Shown one piece after another: positions 52,888 through 62,622 of a stretch of DNA of 64,000 nt. The notes under the pieces are model-generated. The model did not search any database. It worked only from the letters and a program-made list of their open reading frames with translations, and was not told the DNA's origin. The translations under genes were made by a program, and so were the position numbers. Position 1 is the stretch's first letter, and every line of letters starts with the position of its first letter. The stretch is from positions 372,001 through 436,000 of the forward strand of contig NZ_NNRJ01000015.1 in assembly GCF_002252445.1 (NCBI RefSeq), in the 5' to 3' direction. The stretch comes from Brucella thiophenivorans (lineage in GTDB: Bacteria > Pseudomonadota > Alphaproteobacteria > Rhizobiales > Rhizobiaceae).

Positions 52888-54709
52888 TGGTCTTTTTCTC
52901 CGCACCCGCATTGCCGATAAGATTGTCATTTCTGCCGCCCTGAAGCTCATAGAAACGGGCATAGACTCCGTTTGGTATTTGAATCAGATCATCATGGCGA
53001 CCTTCTTCGATCACGTGGCCTGCTTCCATCACAACAATGCGGTCGGCATTGACGACGGTGGAAAGACGATGTGCAATCACGATAGTCGTGCGATTTTTCA
53101 TGACATGATGAAGCGCCTGCTGAACACGCTTTTCCGACTCGTTATCGAGCGCGGATGTCGCCTCATCAAGCAGAAGCACAGGCGCATCGCGAACAATGGC
53201 ACGGGCAATCGAGACGCGCTGGCGCTGGCCGCCTGAAAGTGTCACACCGTTTTCACCAACAGGAGTATCGTACCCCTGCGGCTGCTGCAAAATAAACTCA
53301 TGTGCATTGGCAAGCTTTGCCGCTTCAACGATTTCTTCCTGTGTCGCACCAGGGCGACCATAGCGGATATTATCGGCAATCGAGCCTTCAAACAGATAAG
53401 GCTGCTGCGAAACATACGCCACCGAATGGCGCAGCGAGTGCTTTGTCACCTTGGAAATATCCTGTGCGTCGAATAGGATTTTACCATCGGTGACATCGTA
53501 AAAACGCTGCACGAGATTGATGAGGGTGGATTTACCCGCTCCCGATGCGCCGACAATTGCGGTTGTCTGGCCTGCTTTGGCGGTGAAGCTCACGCCGTAC
53601 AGAACGGGTGCGACATCGCTGTAAGCAAAATGGACGTTCTGGAAATCAATCTCGCCTTTACCGGGCTTTAGAGGCAGGGCATCCGGCGCATCACCCTGAT
53701 TGGGCTCAATATCTAGCACTTCATAGATCATGCGGGCATTCACCAGCGCACGCTCAAGGCCGACTTGCAAACGTGCAAGACGTCGTGCCGGGTCATAGGC
53801 CAGTAGCAAGGCGGTGATGAAAGCAAACATCGAGCCGGGGGGCTGCTGATTGAGGATCGCATTATAGCCGCTATAGGCAAGCACACCGGCAATGGCAAAA
53901 CCTGCCAGAATTTCGGCAATGGGCGTGGTGCGTTCGGATACGCGGGCAATCTTATTACTGCGGTTTTCTGCCTGATCAATGAGAACGCTGATCTTGCCGC
54001 GCAACTGATCTTCCATCGTGAAGGCTTTCACAATGGCAACACCCTGCACGGTTTCCTGCATGGCTCCCAGAAGATGGGAGTTGAGATGAACGAGATCGCG
54101 GGTCACAGTACGGATGCGGCGCGAAATATAAGCAACCGCCAGAACGAGTGGCGGGCCAATGAGGAAAACCACAGTCGACATGAACGGATCGGTATAAAAC
54201 ATCATGCCGATGAGACCGATAAGCGCTACGAAATCGCGCGCAATCGAGGTGATCGTCATGTTGAGAAGATCGCGTATGCCGTTCACATTCTGGTTGATCT
54301 GTGCTGCAAGATGGCCCGATCGCGTATCATTATAAAAATCGAGACCAAGCTTGAGTAGATGATCGAAGATGCGCTTCTGATAGCGCGCAACGAGATTATT
54401 GCCGATCTTGGCAAGCTCGACGGCCTGAACATAACTTGAAAGTCCGCGCAGCACGAAAATGCCTAAGATCGCGCCGCAGATCACCCAGATAAGACCGATT
54501 TTCTGCTCATAGAAAATCTTGTCGATCATCGGCTTCATCATATAGGCCAGCGCGCCATTGGAAGCGCCGACGATGAGAGAAGCGGCAATCGCGATCGCAT
54601 AGCTTGCCTTATACTGGCTCGCATTCTCCGACATCATGCGACGAATGACGCGCGTGGCTTCGCTCGGATCGATCTTCTTCTTTTTCTTCTTGCGTAAGCT
54701 CAAGGGCAA
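52880..54709 (-). CDS. MsbA-type ABC exporter (permease-ATPase fusion)
   Basis: 609 residues: six membrane helices (residues about 35-330) followed by an ATPase domain with Walker [11 protein letters not shown], signature [15 protein letters not shown], Walker [13 protein letters not shown] and the H-loop in VIAHRLSTV. It is the lipid A/phospholipid flippase class; the actual cargo is uncertain. The frame has no ATG before MMSEN (54637); the TTG at 54709 is used here because it keeps the long basic N-terminus ([12 protein letters not shown]). Overlaps dapB by eight bases. Confidence 0.9.
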   Translation of the reverse strand: MPLSLRKKKKKKIDPSEATRVIRRMMSENASQYKASYAIAIAASLIVGASNGALAYMMKPMIDKIFYEQKIGLIWVICGAILGIFVLRGLSSYVQAVELAKIGNNLVARYQKRIFDHLLKLGLDFYNDTRSGHLAAQINQNVNGIRDLLNMTITSIARDFVALIGLIGMMFYTDPFMSTVVFLIGPPLVLAVAYISRRIRTVTRDLVHLNSHLLGAMQETVQGVAIVKAFTMEDQLRGKISVLIDQAENRSNKIARVSERTTPIAEILAGFAIAGVLAYSGYNAILNQQPPGSMFAFITALLLAYDPARRLARLQVGLERALVNARMIYEVLDIEPNQGDAPDALPLKPGKGEIDFQNVHFAYSDVAPVLYGVSFTAKAGQTTAIVGASGAGKSTLINLVQRFYDVTDGKILFDAQDISKVTKHSLRHSVAYVSQQPYLFEGSIADNIRYGRPGATQEEIVEAAKLANAHEFILQQPQGYDTPVGENGVTLSGGQRQRVSIARAIVRDAPVLLLDEATSALDNESEKRVQQALHHVMKNRTTIVIAHRLSTVVNADRIVVMEAGHVIEEGRHDDLIQIPNGVYARFYELQGGRNDNLIGNAGAEKKTND

Positions 54710-54786
54710 AGTGCTTTTTATCTGTCAGCCGCTGGCTGTCGTTGATCATGCATTTTCGCGTGTCTGTTTGGACAGGAAACGACAAA

Positions 54787-54814
54787 GGCTGCAATGGAAT
54801 ATTTCATTGCAGCC
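54787..54814 (-). terminator. Hairpin after glk
   Basis: GGCTGCAATG pairs exactly with CATTGCAGCC. On the minus strand it lies 54 bases after the glk stop and is followed by TTTG. Moderate terminator. Confidence 0.65.
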
Positions 54815-54867
54815 GCTTCTATAGCCTTATCTTTGTCGCTTGACCATGCCCGAGAGCGCTAACTGGC

Positions 54868-55887
54868 TTAGGCTTTGCGCCAGCGTCGGCCATGGGTGGA
54901 AACTTCAAAGCGGGTTGGCGTGCGGGCAAATGCCGAAAGTCCGCTGAGCGCTGCAAGAGGATGCACGACGACGCGAACGGGAATCTCACGCATGAAATGC
55001 GTATGCGGGGCCTTGTCTTCAAAGGCTCTACGGAACGATCCAGCCTGTAGCGCTGACAATATGCGCTGCGGAATACCACCCGAAAGATAAACGCCGCCAT
55101 GCGCTTTGAAAATAAGCGCGAGATCGCCTGCAATGCGCCCCAGATAGGTAACAAAAAGCTCAAGCGTTTCGACAGCCTGCGCGTTGCTGCCGTCAAGCCC
55201 TGCGGCGGTAATATCAGGCGGCGTGTCGAAAACCGGTGTTACTTTGTCTGCTGCACAGATTGCGAGGTAGAGATTGCGCAGACCGCGTCCGCACAGGATC
55301 TGCTCTGCTGCGACACGTCCTTCGATGGTTTCGATATGTGGAAAGACCTGATAATCGCGCTCGCTGCGCGGTCCAATATCAATGTGACCGCCTTCGCCGG
55401 GAACCGGAACCCACGCTTTAGATGTGCGCACCAGACCTGCAACGCCAAGCCCTGTGCCGGGTCCCAGCACCACGCGGGTGGCAATGACTTCTTCTTCGCT
55501 ACCGCCGATTTGATGCAGATATTCTTTTTCAATCGAAACGACAGCAAGGGCCTGAGCTTCGAAATCATTGAGGACGGTTACGTCTTCAAATCCGAGATTT
55601 GCGATGAGGTTTTTGGGACGAACAACCCAGTCACAATTGGTCAGATCAATCTCGTCACCATCAACAGGACCGGCAACGGCCAGAATAGCAGAGCGCGGGC
55701 GGATGGACGTATGATGGAGAACGGTCTGTTCGATTGCATCGTCAATCGTTGCATAATCAGCCGTTTGCACGACCGGAAACTCTTTTGGTTCTGAATGAGA
55801 ATCAATAAGCAGCGCAAAGCGTGCATTGGTGCCACCAATATCGCCGACAAGGACGGGGAAATTAAAACTCTGGTCAGCGTTGATCAT
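54868..55887 (-). CDS. glk: Glucokinase
   Basis: 339 residues of the bacterial Glk class: [16 protein letters not shown] (phosphate 1) near residue 13, [30 protein letters not shown] with the catalytic Asp, [14 protein letters not shown] and [11 protein letters not shown]. It phosphorylates glucose with ATP, which suits the nearby trehalase. It is followed by a hairpin at 54787. Confidence 0.95.
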   Translation of the reverse strand: MINADQSFNFPVLVGDIGGTNARFALLIDSHSEPKEFPVVQTADYATIDDAIEQTVLHHTSIRPRSAILAVAGPVDGDEIDLTNCDWVVRPKNLIANLGFEDVTVLNDFEAQALAVVSIEKEYLHQIGGSEEEVIATRVVLGPGTGLGVAGLVRTSKAWVPVPGEGGHIDIGPRSERDYQVFPHIETIEGRVAAEQILCGRGLRNLYLAICAADKVTPVFDTPPDITAAGLDGSNAQAVETLELFVTYLGRIAGDLALIFKAHGGVYLSGGIPQRILSALQAGSFRRAFEDKAPHTHFMREIPVRVVVHPLAALSGLSAFARTPTRFEVSTHGRRWRKA

Positions 55888-55932
55888 GGTTTGCCTTGCT
55901 GCTTCGCTTATTCTTATTGTTTGCGGGATTAA

Positions 55933-56310
55933 TCAATCCAAGACGCGCACCAGCTTTTCAGCCGTCGCGGGATTGAGCGCCATCGGAATGTCATAGACGC
56001 TGCCAAGGCGCGTCAGGGCTTTGACATCTACATCATGCGGTAGGGGTGAGAGTGGATCGATAAAGAAAAAGAGTGATTGTACCGTGCCTTCTGCAATCAT
56101 CGCGCCGATCTGCTGATCGCCGCCGAGTGGACCGCTTTTCACACGATGAATATTGAGCGTCGGACAGGCTTCCTGAATAAGTCCGCCTGTCGTGCCGGTG
56201 GCAACAATATCATAATTCGACAATGCCGCTTCATGTGCTCGCGCAAAAGCCACCATCTCGTCTTTTTTCAGATCATGAGCGATCAATGCAATGCGCAGAC
56301 GTTCTGTCAT
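55933..56310 (-). CDS. mgsA: Methylglyoxal synthase
   Basis: 125 residues: [24 protein letters not shown] and the catalytic segment [37 protein letters not shown]. It turns dihydroxyacetone phosphate into methylglyoxal, a bypass of glycolysis when phosphate is short. It lies 45 bases before glk on the same strand. Confidence 0.95.
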   Translation of the reverse strand: MTERLRIALIAHDLKKDEMVAFARAHEAALSNYDIVATGTTGGLIQEACPTLNIHRVKSGPLGGDQQIGAMIAEGTVQSLFFFIDPLSPLPHDVDVKALTRLGSVYDIPMALNPATAEKLVRVLD

Positions 56311-56410
56311 GAGTTTGATAACCTTGTCATGAACTCTCTAAATCGGTTTAAACCTATAGCGAAGCCATAGGTCAGTGGAAAGTGGGTTTTCTCATTTATC
56401 AGACGTGCTG

Positions 56411-57355
56411 CTATTTTGCTCCATATATCACATCAGCGATTGAATCCGGCGATGGACCGTTGAGCACCGCAGCACAGGCCTTTGGCAAGTCGGAGACCAT
56501 GACCGGCTTTGGCTTCTTAGGCGGCTCTTTGGATGGCTTTGCTGGCTTCCACGGTTCGTCGGTAAACCACCATGCGAGCGACTTATCGCAGCCGTCGCCG
56601 CCGGTAACTTTCGGCTGTGGTGTGCAATCTGGCGATCCGGGCTGGCAATGCAGTCTTACATGGAAATGGTAGAAATGCCCCCAGTAAGGACGCACCTTAC
56701 CAAGCCAGCTGCGGTCTCCTGTTACAGTGTCGCAAAGCTGCTTCTTGATGCCGGGATGCACGAAAATACGCTCAACTTCCGGGTAGCTGGCCGCATGTTT
56801 GATCAGCGCTGTGCGCGCTGGCGTCCATTTCTTTGGATCGACATCAAGTGAATCGTTTTTCAGCATCGAGACAGCTGAAACACTTTCGCGCTCGGCGTCT
56901 GTGAAGCGCTTTTTTGGCATGGGGGTCAGCCAGATGTCGGCATCAAGCCCGACCTGATGCGAGGCATGGCCGGTTAGCATTGGACCGCCGCGCGGCTGCG
57001 AAATATCGCCAACCAGCAGCCCCGGCCAGCCGTCTTTTGCAGCATCGCGGGAAAGCTTTTCTAAGAGCCCGATTGTGCGCGGATGCCCCCAGTTGCGATT
57101 GCGGGAAAGCCGCATCACCTGCCAGTTGGGACCATCAATAGGGAGCGCAACACCACCGGAAAGACAACCCTTGGCGTAAAAGCCAATCGATTGCGGCTGT
57201 TGTGCGAGAACAGGAAGCTGCTTGCCTCCAAAGGCTTGTTTGGCAGGCATATCCTGAGCCAGCGCGCGCGGAACAAGGTCCGGGGCAATCATGGTTGCAA
57301 CGCAGGCTGCAAGCATAAGACGTGACCAGAATTTCGAAGTGGATTTCTTATCCAT
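56411..57355 (-). CDS. mepA: Penicillin-insensitive murein endopeptidase
   Basis: 314 residues with a signal peptide (residues 1-34, ending RALAQ). SHQVGLDADIWLTP holds the zinc ligands of the LAS-type peptidase, GHFYHFHVRLHC the third ligand and MRLSRNRNWGHP the conserved Arg/Trp region. It cleaves D-Ala-meso-DAP cross-links in the periplasm. The C-terminal tail has a lysine/proline-rich segment (KPAKPSKEPPKKPKPV). ATG 57355 gives the leader. Confidence 0.93.
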   Translation of the reverse strand: MDKKSTSKFWSRLMLAACVATMIAPDLVPRALAQDMPAKQAFGGKQLPVLAQQPQSIGFYAKGCLSGGVALPIDGPNWQVMRLSRNRNWGHPRTIGLLEKLSRDAAKDGWPGLLVGDISQPRGGPMLTGHASHQVGLDADIWLTPMPKKRFTDAERESVSAVSMLKNDSLDVDPKKWTPARTALIKHAASYPEVERIFVHPGIKKQLCDTVTGDRSWLGKVRPYWGHFYHFHVRLHCQPGSPDCTPQPKVTGGDGCDKSLAWWFTDEPWKPAKPSKEPPKKPKPVMVSDLPKACAAVLNGPSPDSIADVIYGAK

Positions 57356-57436
57356 CGGGCCGTTTCCCAAAAAGCCTATGCTCGAATCATTCGAGCTAAT
57401 GAGAAGAATTATGCTTTGCGTTCGCTCAAACGGCAA

Positions 57437-58306
57437 TCAGCGCCAAGTTTTCTCATGCCACATGGCGGAAAAGGCTGCTTGATAATCCGGATAGAGGAAC
57501 GTGTAGCCAAGGTCTTTTATGCGACGGTTTGAGACGCGTTTGTTCTCGCCGTAAAAGGATCGCGCCATTGGGTTCATGTCAGCTTCTACGAAGGGAACTT
57601 CCGGCGGTGGAGCAACGCCCATCAAACTTGCTGCATAGGTTACGACATCCTGCGGCGGAGCTGGTTCATTATCGGTGATGTTGAAAGCGCCGCCAGTATT
57701 TGTACCGGCAAGGAAGCGCAGACTTCCCGCAATGTCCTCGACATGGATGCGGTTGAAGACCTGATCTTCCTTGATGATGCGGCGTGCTGTGCCGCGCTCA
57801 AGATTGATGAAAGCATTGCGGCCCGGACCATAAATTCCCGACAGGCGCAAAAGAGCGACCGGCGTTCCATGGCGCTCGCTCAAAGCGGTCCATGCGTTCT
57901 CGGCTTCAACGCGCTCCAGCGAGCGGCGGGATACGGGCGCGCATTCAGCAGTCTCGTCAATCCAGTTGCCATCATGATTGCCATAGACGCCGACGGTGGA
58001 GAGATAACCAATCCAACGAATGGTGTTTCCGGGACGGCGAAGCGCCTCTTCGACGATTGCAAGCGATGGATCGCCGCTTTCGCGTGGCGAAATCGAGATA
58101 ACCACATGCGTTGAATTTGCGAGGCGGTCGATGAGTTCAGGTGTCGTCGTTTCACCATCGAAAATGATCGGCGCAATGCCTGCTTTTTCCAGCTTTGGAA
58201 AATTTTGTTCATCGCGGGTAGTGCCATCAATGCGCTCTGCCTCTCCGGTCATCAGGCGTGAAAAAGCCTGTGCAGAATAACCGGCTCCAAACAGAAAAAT
58301 GCGCAT
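57437..58306 (-). CDS. NAD-dependent epimerase/dehydratase-like SDR protein (YeeZ type)
   Basis: 289 residues: an N-terminal MRIFLFGAGYSAQAFSRLM with a shifted glycine motif, RWIGYLSTVGVYGNHDGNWIDE with the Ser/Tyr region and LLRLSGIYGPGRN. The pattern is that of E. coli YeeZ-like proteins, extended SDRs of unknown substrate. It lies 81 bases before mepA on the same strand. Confidence 0.88.
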   Translation of the reverse strand: MRIFLFGAGYSAQAFSRLMTGEAERIDGTTRDEQNFPKLEKAGIAPIIFDGETTTPELIDRLANSTHVVISISPRESGDPSLAIVEEALRRPGNTIRWIGYLSTVGVYGNHDGNWIDETAECAPVSRRSLERVEAENAWTALSERHGTPVALLRLSGIYGPGRNAFINLERGTARRIIKEDQVFNRIHVEDIAGSLRFLAGTNTGGAFNITDNEPAPPQDVVTYAASLMGVAPPPEVPFVEADMNPMARSFYGENKRVSNRRIKDLGYTFLYPDYQAAFSAMWHEKTWR

Positions 58307-58323
58307 TTTAGTGTTCCTCCAAA

Positions 58324-58365
58324 GCGCATCCCGAAAAGTGTGAACGGTTTTCGGAAAAGATGCGC
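58324..58365. repeat. GCGCATCCCGAAAA-family palindrome, copy 4
   Basis: GCGCATCCCGAAAAGTGTGA and its near-complement ending AAGATGCGC. It lies between queG and the SDR gene, in the promoter region of the latter. Confidence 0.8.
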
Positions 58366-58401
58366 GTTAAACCAAATGATTATAGCGCCGATCCGATAAA
58401 A

Positions 58402-59568
58402 TCAGATCGAAATGGGCTCTAATACCCATTCTTCACGCACCGTATCATCCTCTTCCGCTGAGGCCAGACGGTTTTTTAGAATTTTGAAATGTTCTTCCTC
58501 CGCGAGTTGCTTGAATGCCCAGACAGCCGCTCCGCGCACCACCGCGGCGGGATCTTCGAGCAGGCTTTCCACCTGCGGCACCAGCGTCTGGTCTTCCGAA
58601 TTACCTGTTGCGATCAATACATTGCGCAGAAAGCGGTCGCGTCCGATCCGCTTGACGGGCGAGCCGGAAAACAACGTGCGGAAGCTCGCATCATCAAGCG
58701 CAAGAAAATCTGCAAGTTTTGGCGCCTTGAGATCATCGCGCGCTTTCAGCTTTATCTCGCTGGTCGCTTGCGCAAACTTGTTCCACGGACAGACTGAAAG
58801 GCAATCGTCGCAACCATAGATGCGGTTGCCCATGGCTTTGCGAAACTCGTGCGGGATCGGGCCCTTGTTCTCAATTGTGAGATAAGAAATGCAACGTCCC
58901 GCATCGATTCGATAAGGCGAGGGGAAAGCTTTTGTCGGGCAGGCATCGAGACATGCACGGCAGGAGCCGCAATGATCGCGATCCGGTTCATCCGGCGGAA
59001 TTTCAGCCGTGGTGAAGATCGAGCCTAAGAACAGCCATGAGCCGAGTTCGCGGCTGACCAGATTGGTATGTTTGCCCTGCCAGCCAAGCCCTGCGGCCTG
59101 CGCCAGCGGCTTTTCCATCACGGGAGCCGTATCGACAAAAACCTTGACGTCTTGCCCCGCGCGCGCGGCAAAGCGGCTTGCCACATGCTTGAGCTTGCCC
59201 TTGATAATGTCGTGATAATCGCGGTTCTGTGCATAGACCGAGATTGCCGCGCGGTCTTTATGTTTGAGAATTTCGAGCGGATTGCTGTCCGGGCCGTAAT
59301 TCATGGCAAGTACCATGATTGACCGGACTTCCGGCCATAAAACGCTCGGATTGCCGCGGCGTTCTTCGGTTTCTTCCATCCAGAGCATATCGGCATGATG
59401 GCCGTCAGCAATGTATTGTCGCAGCCGCTGGGGCGCTTGCGGGATGGAATCAGGACCAGTGAAAGCCACGACATCGAAGCCGACAGCTTTCGCTTCTTCG
59501 ATCAGAAAGCGCTTGAGTTTGAGCGCTTTTTCCGCAGCTTTATTATTGTCAGAAATCGAGGTCGCCAT
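58402..59568 (-). CDS. queG: Epoxyqueuosine reductase
   Basis: 388 residues. Two ferredoxin-type cluster motifs are present: CGSCRACLDACPTKAF near residue 200 and CDDCLSVCPWNKFA near 250. The N-terminal cobalamin-binding domain contains DTAPVMEKPLAQAAGLGWQGKHTN, and a HEAT-like C-terminal domain binds tRNA. It does the last step of queuosine synthesis. ATG 59568 overlaps the GST gene end. Confidence 0.95.
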   Translation of the reverse strand: MATSISDNNKAAEKALKLKRFLIEEAKAVGFDVVAFTGPDSIPQAPQRLRQYIADGHHADMLWMEETEERRGNPSVLWPEVRSIMVLAMNYGPDSNPLEILKHKDRAAISVYAQNRDYHDIIKGKLKHVASRFAARAGQDVKVFVDTAPVMEKPLAQAAGLGWQGKHTNLVSRELGSWLFLGSIFTTAEIPPDEPDRDHCGSCRACLDACPTKAFPSPYRIDAGRCISYLTIENKGPIPHEFRKAMGNRIYGCDDCLSVCPWNKFAQATSEIKLKARDDLKAPKLADFLALDDASFRTLFSGSPVKRIGRDRFLRNVLIATGNSEDQTLVPQVESLLEDPAAVVRGAAVWAFKQLAEEEHFKILKNRLASAEEDDTVREEWVLEPISI

Positions 59569-60241
59569 AATGAGCCACTGGAGCCAGTCCGCGCACACGA
59601 TCAGCCAGGAGCGGACGGAAAGCAGGACGTGATTTCATGCGAGCATACCAGTCACGCGCAGCTTTTGTCTCGCCCCATTCGATTTCGCCGAGATAGTCGA
59701 GAACGGAAATAGATGCCGCCGCTGCCATATCCGCATAACTCGGATGACCACCGGCAAGCCAGTCGCGCGTTGCCGCAAGCCAGTCAATATAGCGCATATG
59801 CTGGCGAATATTGGTGCGTGCGGCACGAATGGCGGTTGAATCGGGCGCACTGCCACCCATTTCGTCGGCCATTTGAAGCTTGAAAACGCGTTCACGGGCG
59901 ATATGACGCGTCACTTCATTTTCGAGCTTGAGCAAAAACCAGTCGACCAGACGGCGCACTTCGGCGCGCTCCATCGGGCTTTCTGGCAGAAGACGACGAC
60001 TGCGCTTCAAGGCACCGCGCGTTTCATCGAGATATTCTGCAATGACGGTTGCGCCAACAACCGGCAGGTCACGTTCGGCCAACAGCACAGGGAGAGTGGC
60101 AGCCGGGTTGAGCGCAAGAAATTCCTTGCGGCGCGACCATGGACGTTCCTCGATCATTTCCGCTTCAACATCGTACTCGCCGAGAATAAGCCGCACATAG
60201 CGCGAGCCTGAAGACATAGGATGATGAAAAAGCGTAAGCAT
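59549..60241 (-). CDS. Glutathione S-transferase family protein
   Basis: 230 residues: an N-terminal thioredoxin-like domain (MLTLFHHPMSSGSRYVRLIL, LNPAATLPVLLAERDLPVVG, with the cis-Pro and the Glu/Ser pair before the second helix) and an all-helical C-terminal domain (HPSYADMAAAASISVLDYLG). Substrate unknown. It starts a leftward pair with queG. The 253 bases to uppP (60242-60494) hold the divergent promoters; I see no gene there. Confidence 0.9.
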   Translation of the reverse strand: MLTLFHHPMSSGSRYVRLILGEYDVEAEMIEERPWSRRKEFLALNPAATLPVLLAERDLPVVGATVIAEYLDETRGALKRSRRLLPESPMERAEVRRLVDWFLLKLENEVTRHIARERVFKLQMADEMGGSAPDSTAIRAARTNIRQHMRYIDWLAATRDWLAGGHPSYADMAAAASISVLDYLGEIEWGETKAARDWYARMKSRPAFRPLLADRVRGLAPVAHYGDLDF

Positions 60242-60494
60242 AATCGACGCGGTACTCTCGACTAAAAAAGCTCTGATTTAATTCCGGTAAGGAACTGTGG
60301 CTGGCATTTGCACCGGCAGCAGGTTATTTCTGCTATCGGGCGATTCAAGCCACCTCAACGGAATGTTTAGGTTGTAGGTGCTAAGCTTGGATGAGACAAG
60401 CAATCGCTGGAGGCACTAATTGTAGCACTTTCATGCTTAACAGCTCGTCAAGATGCGCCATTTTTATCCTGCCACCTTCTAAGGTACTGACTTC

Positions 60495-61301
60495 ATGGAA
60501 ATTTATAATCTTCTGGAAGCCGCTTTTCTCGGTCTGGTCGAAGGTTTGACGGAATTCATCCCCGTTTCGTCGACAGGCCATTTGCTGCTGATCGGCCATT
60601 TTCTAGGCTTTGAATCCAACGGCAAGACCTTTGAGGTGCTTATTCAGCTGGGTGCAATCCTCGCGATCTTGACGGTTTACTCGTCAAAACTCATTAAAAT
60701 TCTGACCGATTTTCCGCGTGATGCCCGGACGCGGCGATTTGTTTTCGGTATTCTGTTGGCATTTCTCCCCGCCGCCGTGATTGGCGCAATGGCGCATGGC
60801 TTTATCAAAAGCGTGTTGTTTGAAACCCCGATGCTGGTTTGCGTTATGCTGATCCTTGGTGGCTTCATTCTGCTCTGGGTCGATCAGCTCGATCTTAAGC
60901 CGCGCTATAATAATGTGATGGATTATCCATTGCCGATTTGCCTGGCGATTGGCTTTGTGCAGTGTCTTGCAATGATCCCCGGCGTATCGCGTTCAGGCTC
61001 GACGATTGTTGGCGCACTTTTGCTCGGAGCTGACAAGCGCTCTGCGGCAGAGTTTTCGTTCTTCCTCGCCATGCCAACTATGGCCGGTGCTTTCACCTAT
61101 GATCTTTATAAAAGCCATAGCTCGCTGTCGATGAATGACACAGCGCTGATCGTTGTCGGCTTTATCATGGCGTTCATCTCGGGCGTGTTTGTTGTGAAGC
61201 ATTTGCTTGATTATGTTTCGCGCCATGGTTTCAAGCTGTTTGCATGGTGGCGACTGATCGTTGGCTCACTTGGAATGGCCGCCCTTCTGATTTGGGGGTG
61301 A
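60495..61301 (+). CDS. uppP: Undecaprenyl-diphosphatase
   Basis: 268 residues with about eight membrane helices. [21 protein letters not shown] is the first catalytic motif near residue 16 and [21 protein letters not shown] the second near 160. It recycles the lipid carrier of cell-wall synthesis and gives bacitracin tolerance. Single gene with its own terminator. Confidence 0.96.
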   Translation: MEIYNLLEAAFLGLVEGLTEFIPVSSTGHLLLIGHFLGFESNGKTFEVLIQLGAILAILTVYSSKLIKILTDFPRDARTRRFVFGILLAFLPAAVIGAMAHGFIKSVLFETPMLVCVMLILGGFILLWVDQLDLKPRYNNVMDYPLPICLAIGFVQCLAMIPGVSRSGSTIVGALLLGADKRSAAEFSFFLAMPTMAGAFTYDLYKSHSSLSMNDTALIVVGFIMAFISGVFVVKHLLDYVSRHGFKLFAWWRLIVGSLGMAALLIWG

Positions 61302-61400
61302 GACGCGGTCCGCATAGCGGACAAAAGGCCAACGATTTGGCTTTTTGAGCGACGAACGCCCGGAGCCATAGCGAAGGGCAGGGCTATTTCGCACAAAAGA

Positions 61401-61422
61401 AAAGGGGCCTTTCGGCCCCTTT
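61401..61422. terminator. Bidirectional terminator between uppP and the NDUFA9-like gene
   Basis: AAAGGGGCC pairs exactly with GGCCCCTTT over four bases, with T-rich sequence on both outer sides. Confidence 0.92.
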
Positions 61423-61441
61423 ATTCATTTATATTTTCGTC

Positions 61442-62428
61442 TCAAGCAAATCCGGTCTTGGTGTACTGACCTGCAACGCGGTAGCGCCAGAGATAGGCTG
61501 GAAGAACGGCATCAACGGCTTCCGGCTTGATGCCTATGCCCTGCAATGTACGGCCTTCTTTGACGGCCTGATCCGACACAACATTGTCGGACTTGAGCAA
61601 AGTTACCTGATCATTGGTGAGCAGTGGATTTGGCAGCAGACCGAGAACCGACGCCTGAATGCGTGCAACCCAGAAAGGAATGGACAAGATAATGCGCTTG
61701 CGTGCGATGACGCTCAGCGTATCTTTCATCCAATGCTTGAATGGCTGTACGTCTGGTCCGCCCAGTTCATAAACTGTGCCTGCTGTCAGATTGCCATCGA
61801 CTGCGCGTGCAACGGCTTCGGCAACATCGCCGACATAAACCGGCTGGAGCTTGGTTTCGCCGCCACCTATAACCGGCAAGAACGGCGAAAAGCGAGCCAT
61901 ATTAGCAAAGCGGTTGAAGAATTGGTCTTCGTGACCAAAAATGATCGACGGACGCAGAATGACCGTATCGGGCAGGACCGAAAGTACGGCCTTTTCGCCT
62001 TCCGCTTTCGTGCGGGCGTAGTCGGATGCGGAGTTGGCATCGGCTGCGAGCGACGAAAGATGCGTGAGCTTAAGGCCTGCTGCCTTGGTGGCTTCGGCAA
62101 CGTTCTTTGCACCCAGCACCTGAACAGAATTGAAACGTTGCTTGCCGCCTTCTGCAAGAATGCCAACCAGGTTGATGACGTGATCGGCACCCATGATCGC
62201 GCGCTCGACCGATCCGCGATGACGAACATTGGCCTGAACCATCTGGATCTGGCCGACATTGCCGATCGGTGCCATGTAATAAGCGATTTCTGGCTTGCGC
62301 ACGGCAACGCGCACCCGATAGCCGCGCTTGGTGAGGCTTGCTACGACCGCGCGTCCAACAAAGCCAGAGCCGCCAAAAACGGTGACCAGTTTCGGCTTGT
62401 TGTGAACTTCGTTTGGTTCGGTCTTCAT
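61442..62428 (-). CDS. Complex I NDUFA9 subunit family / NAD(P)-binding protein
   Basis: 328 residues: VTVFGGSGFVGRAVVASLTKRGYRVRVAVR is an intact NAD(P) motif near residue 18, VINLVGILAEGGKQRF and YARTKAEGEKAV follow, and RPSIIFGHEDQFFNRFANMARF is typical of the NDUFA9/atypical SDR group. It probably associates with respiratory complex I or acts on quinones; not proven in bacteria. ATG 62428 is preferred to upstream in-frame starts. Confidence 0.9.
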   Translation of the reverse strand: MKTEPNEVHNKPKLVTVFGGSGFVGRAVVASLTKRGYRVRVAVRKPEIAYYMAPIGNVGQIQMVQANVRHRGSVERAIMGADHVINLVGILAEGGKQRFNSVQVLGAKNVAEATKAAGLKLTHLSSLAADANSASDYARTKAEGEKAVLSVLPDTVILRPSIIFGHEDQFFNRFANMARFSPFLPVIGGGETKLQPVYVGDVAEAVARAVDGNLTAGTVYELGGPDVQPFKHWMKDTLSVIARKRIILSIPFWVARIQASVLGLLPNPLLTNDQVTLLKSDNVVSDQAVKEGRTLQGIGIKPEAVDAVLPAYLWRYRVAGQYTKTGFA

Positions 62429-62622
62429 CCTGAACTCCTGCATGAAAGCCTGATTATGACGTTGCGCATGATGATTGCGGCATGTTTTCTGGCGCTGATT
62501 TATCGCCTTTTGGCAACAACGCAAAGGGGACTTGTTGTCACGACTGCGACAAAGGCCGCTTTTCCCGTATTAAACACGCAATACCGCTTTGAGATTTCGC
62601 GGCTTACTGGTAAATCGCGCGC

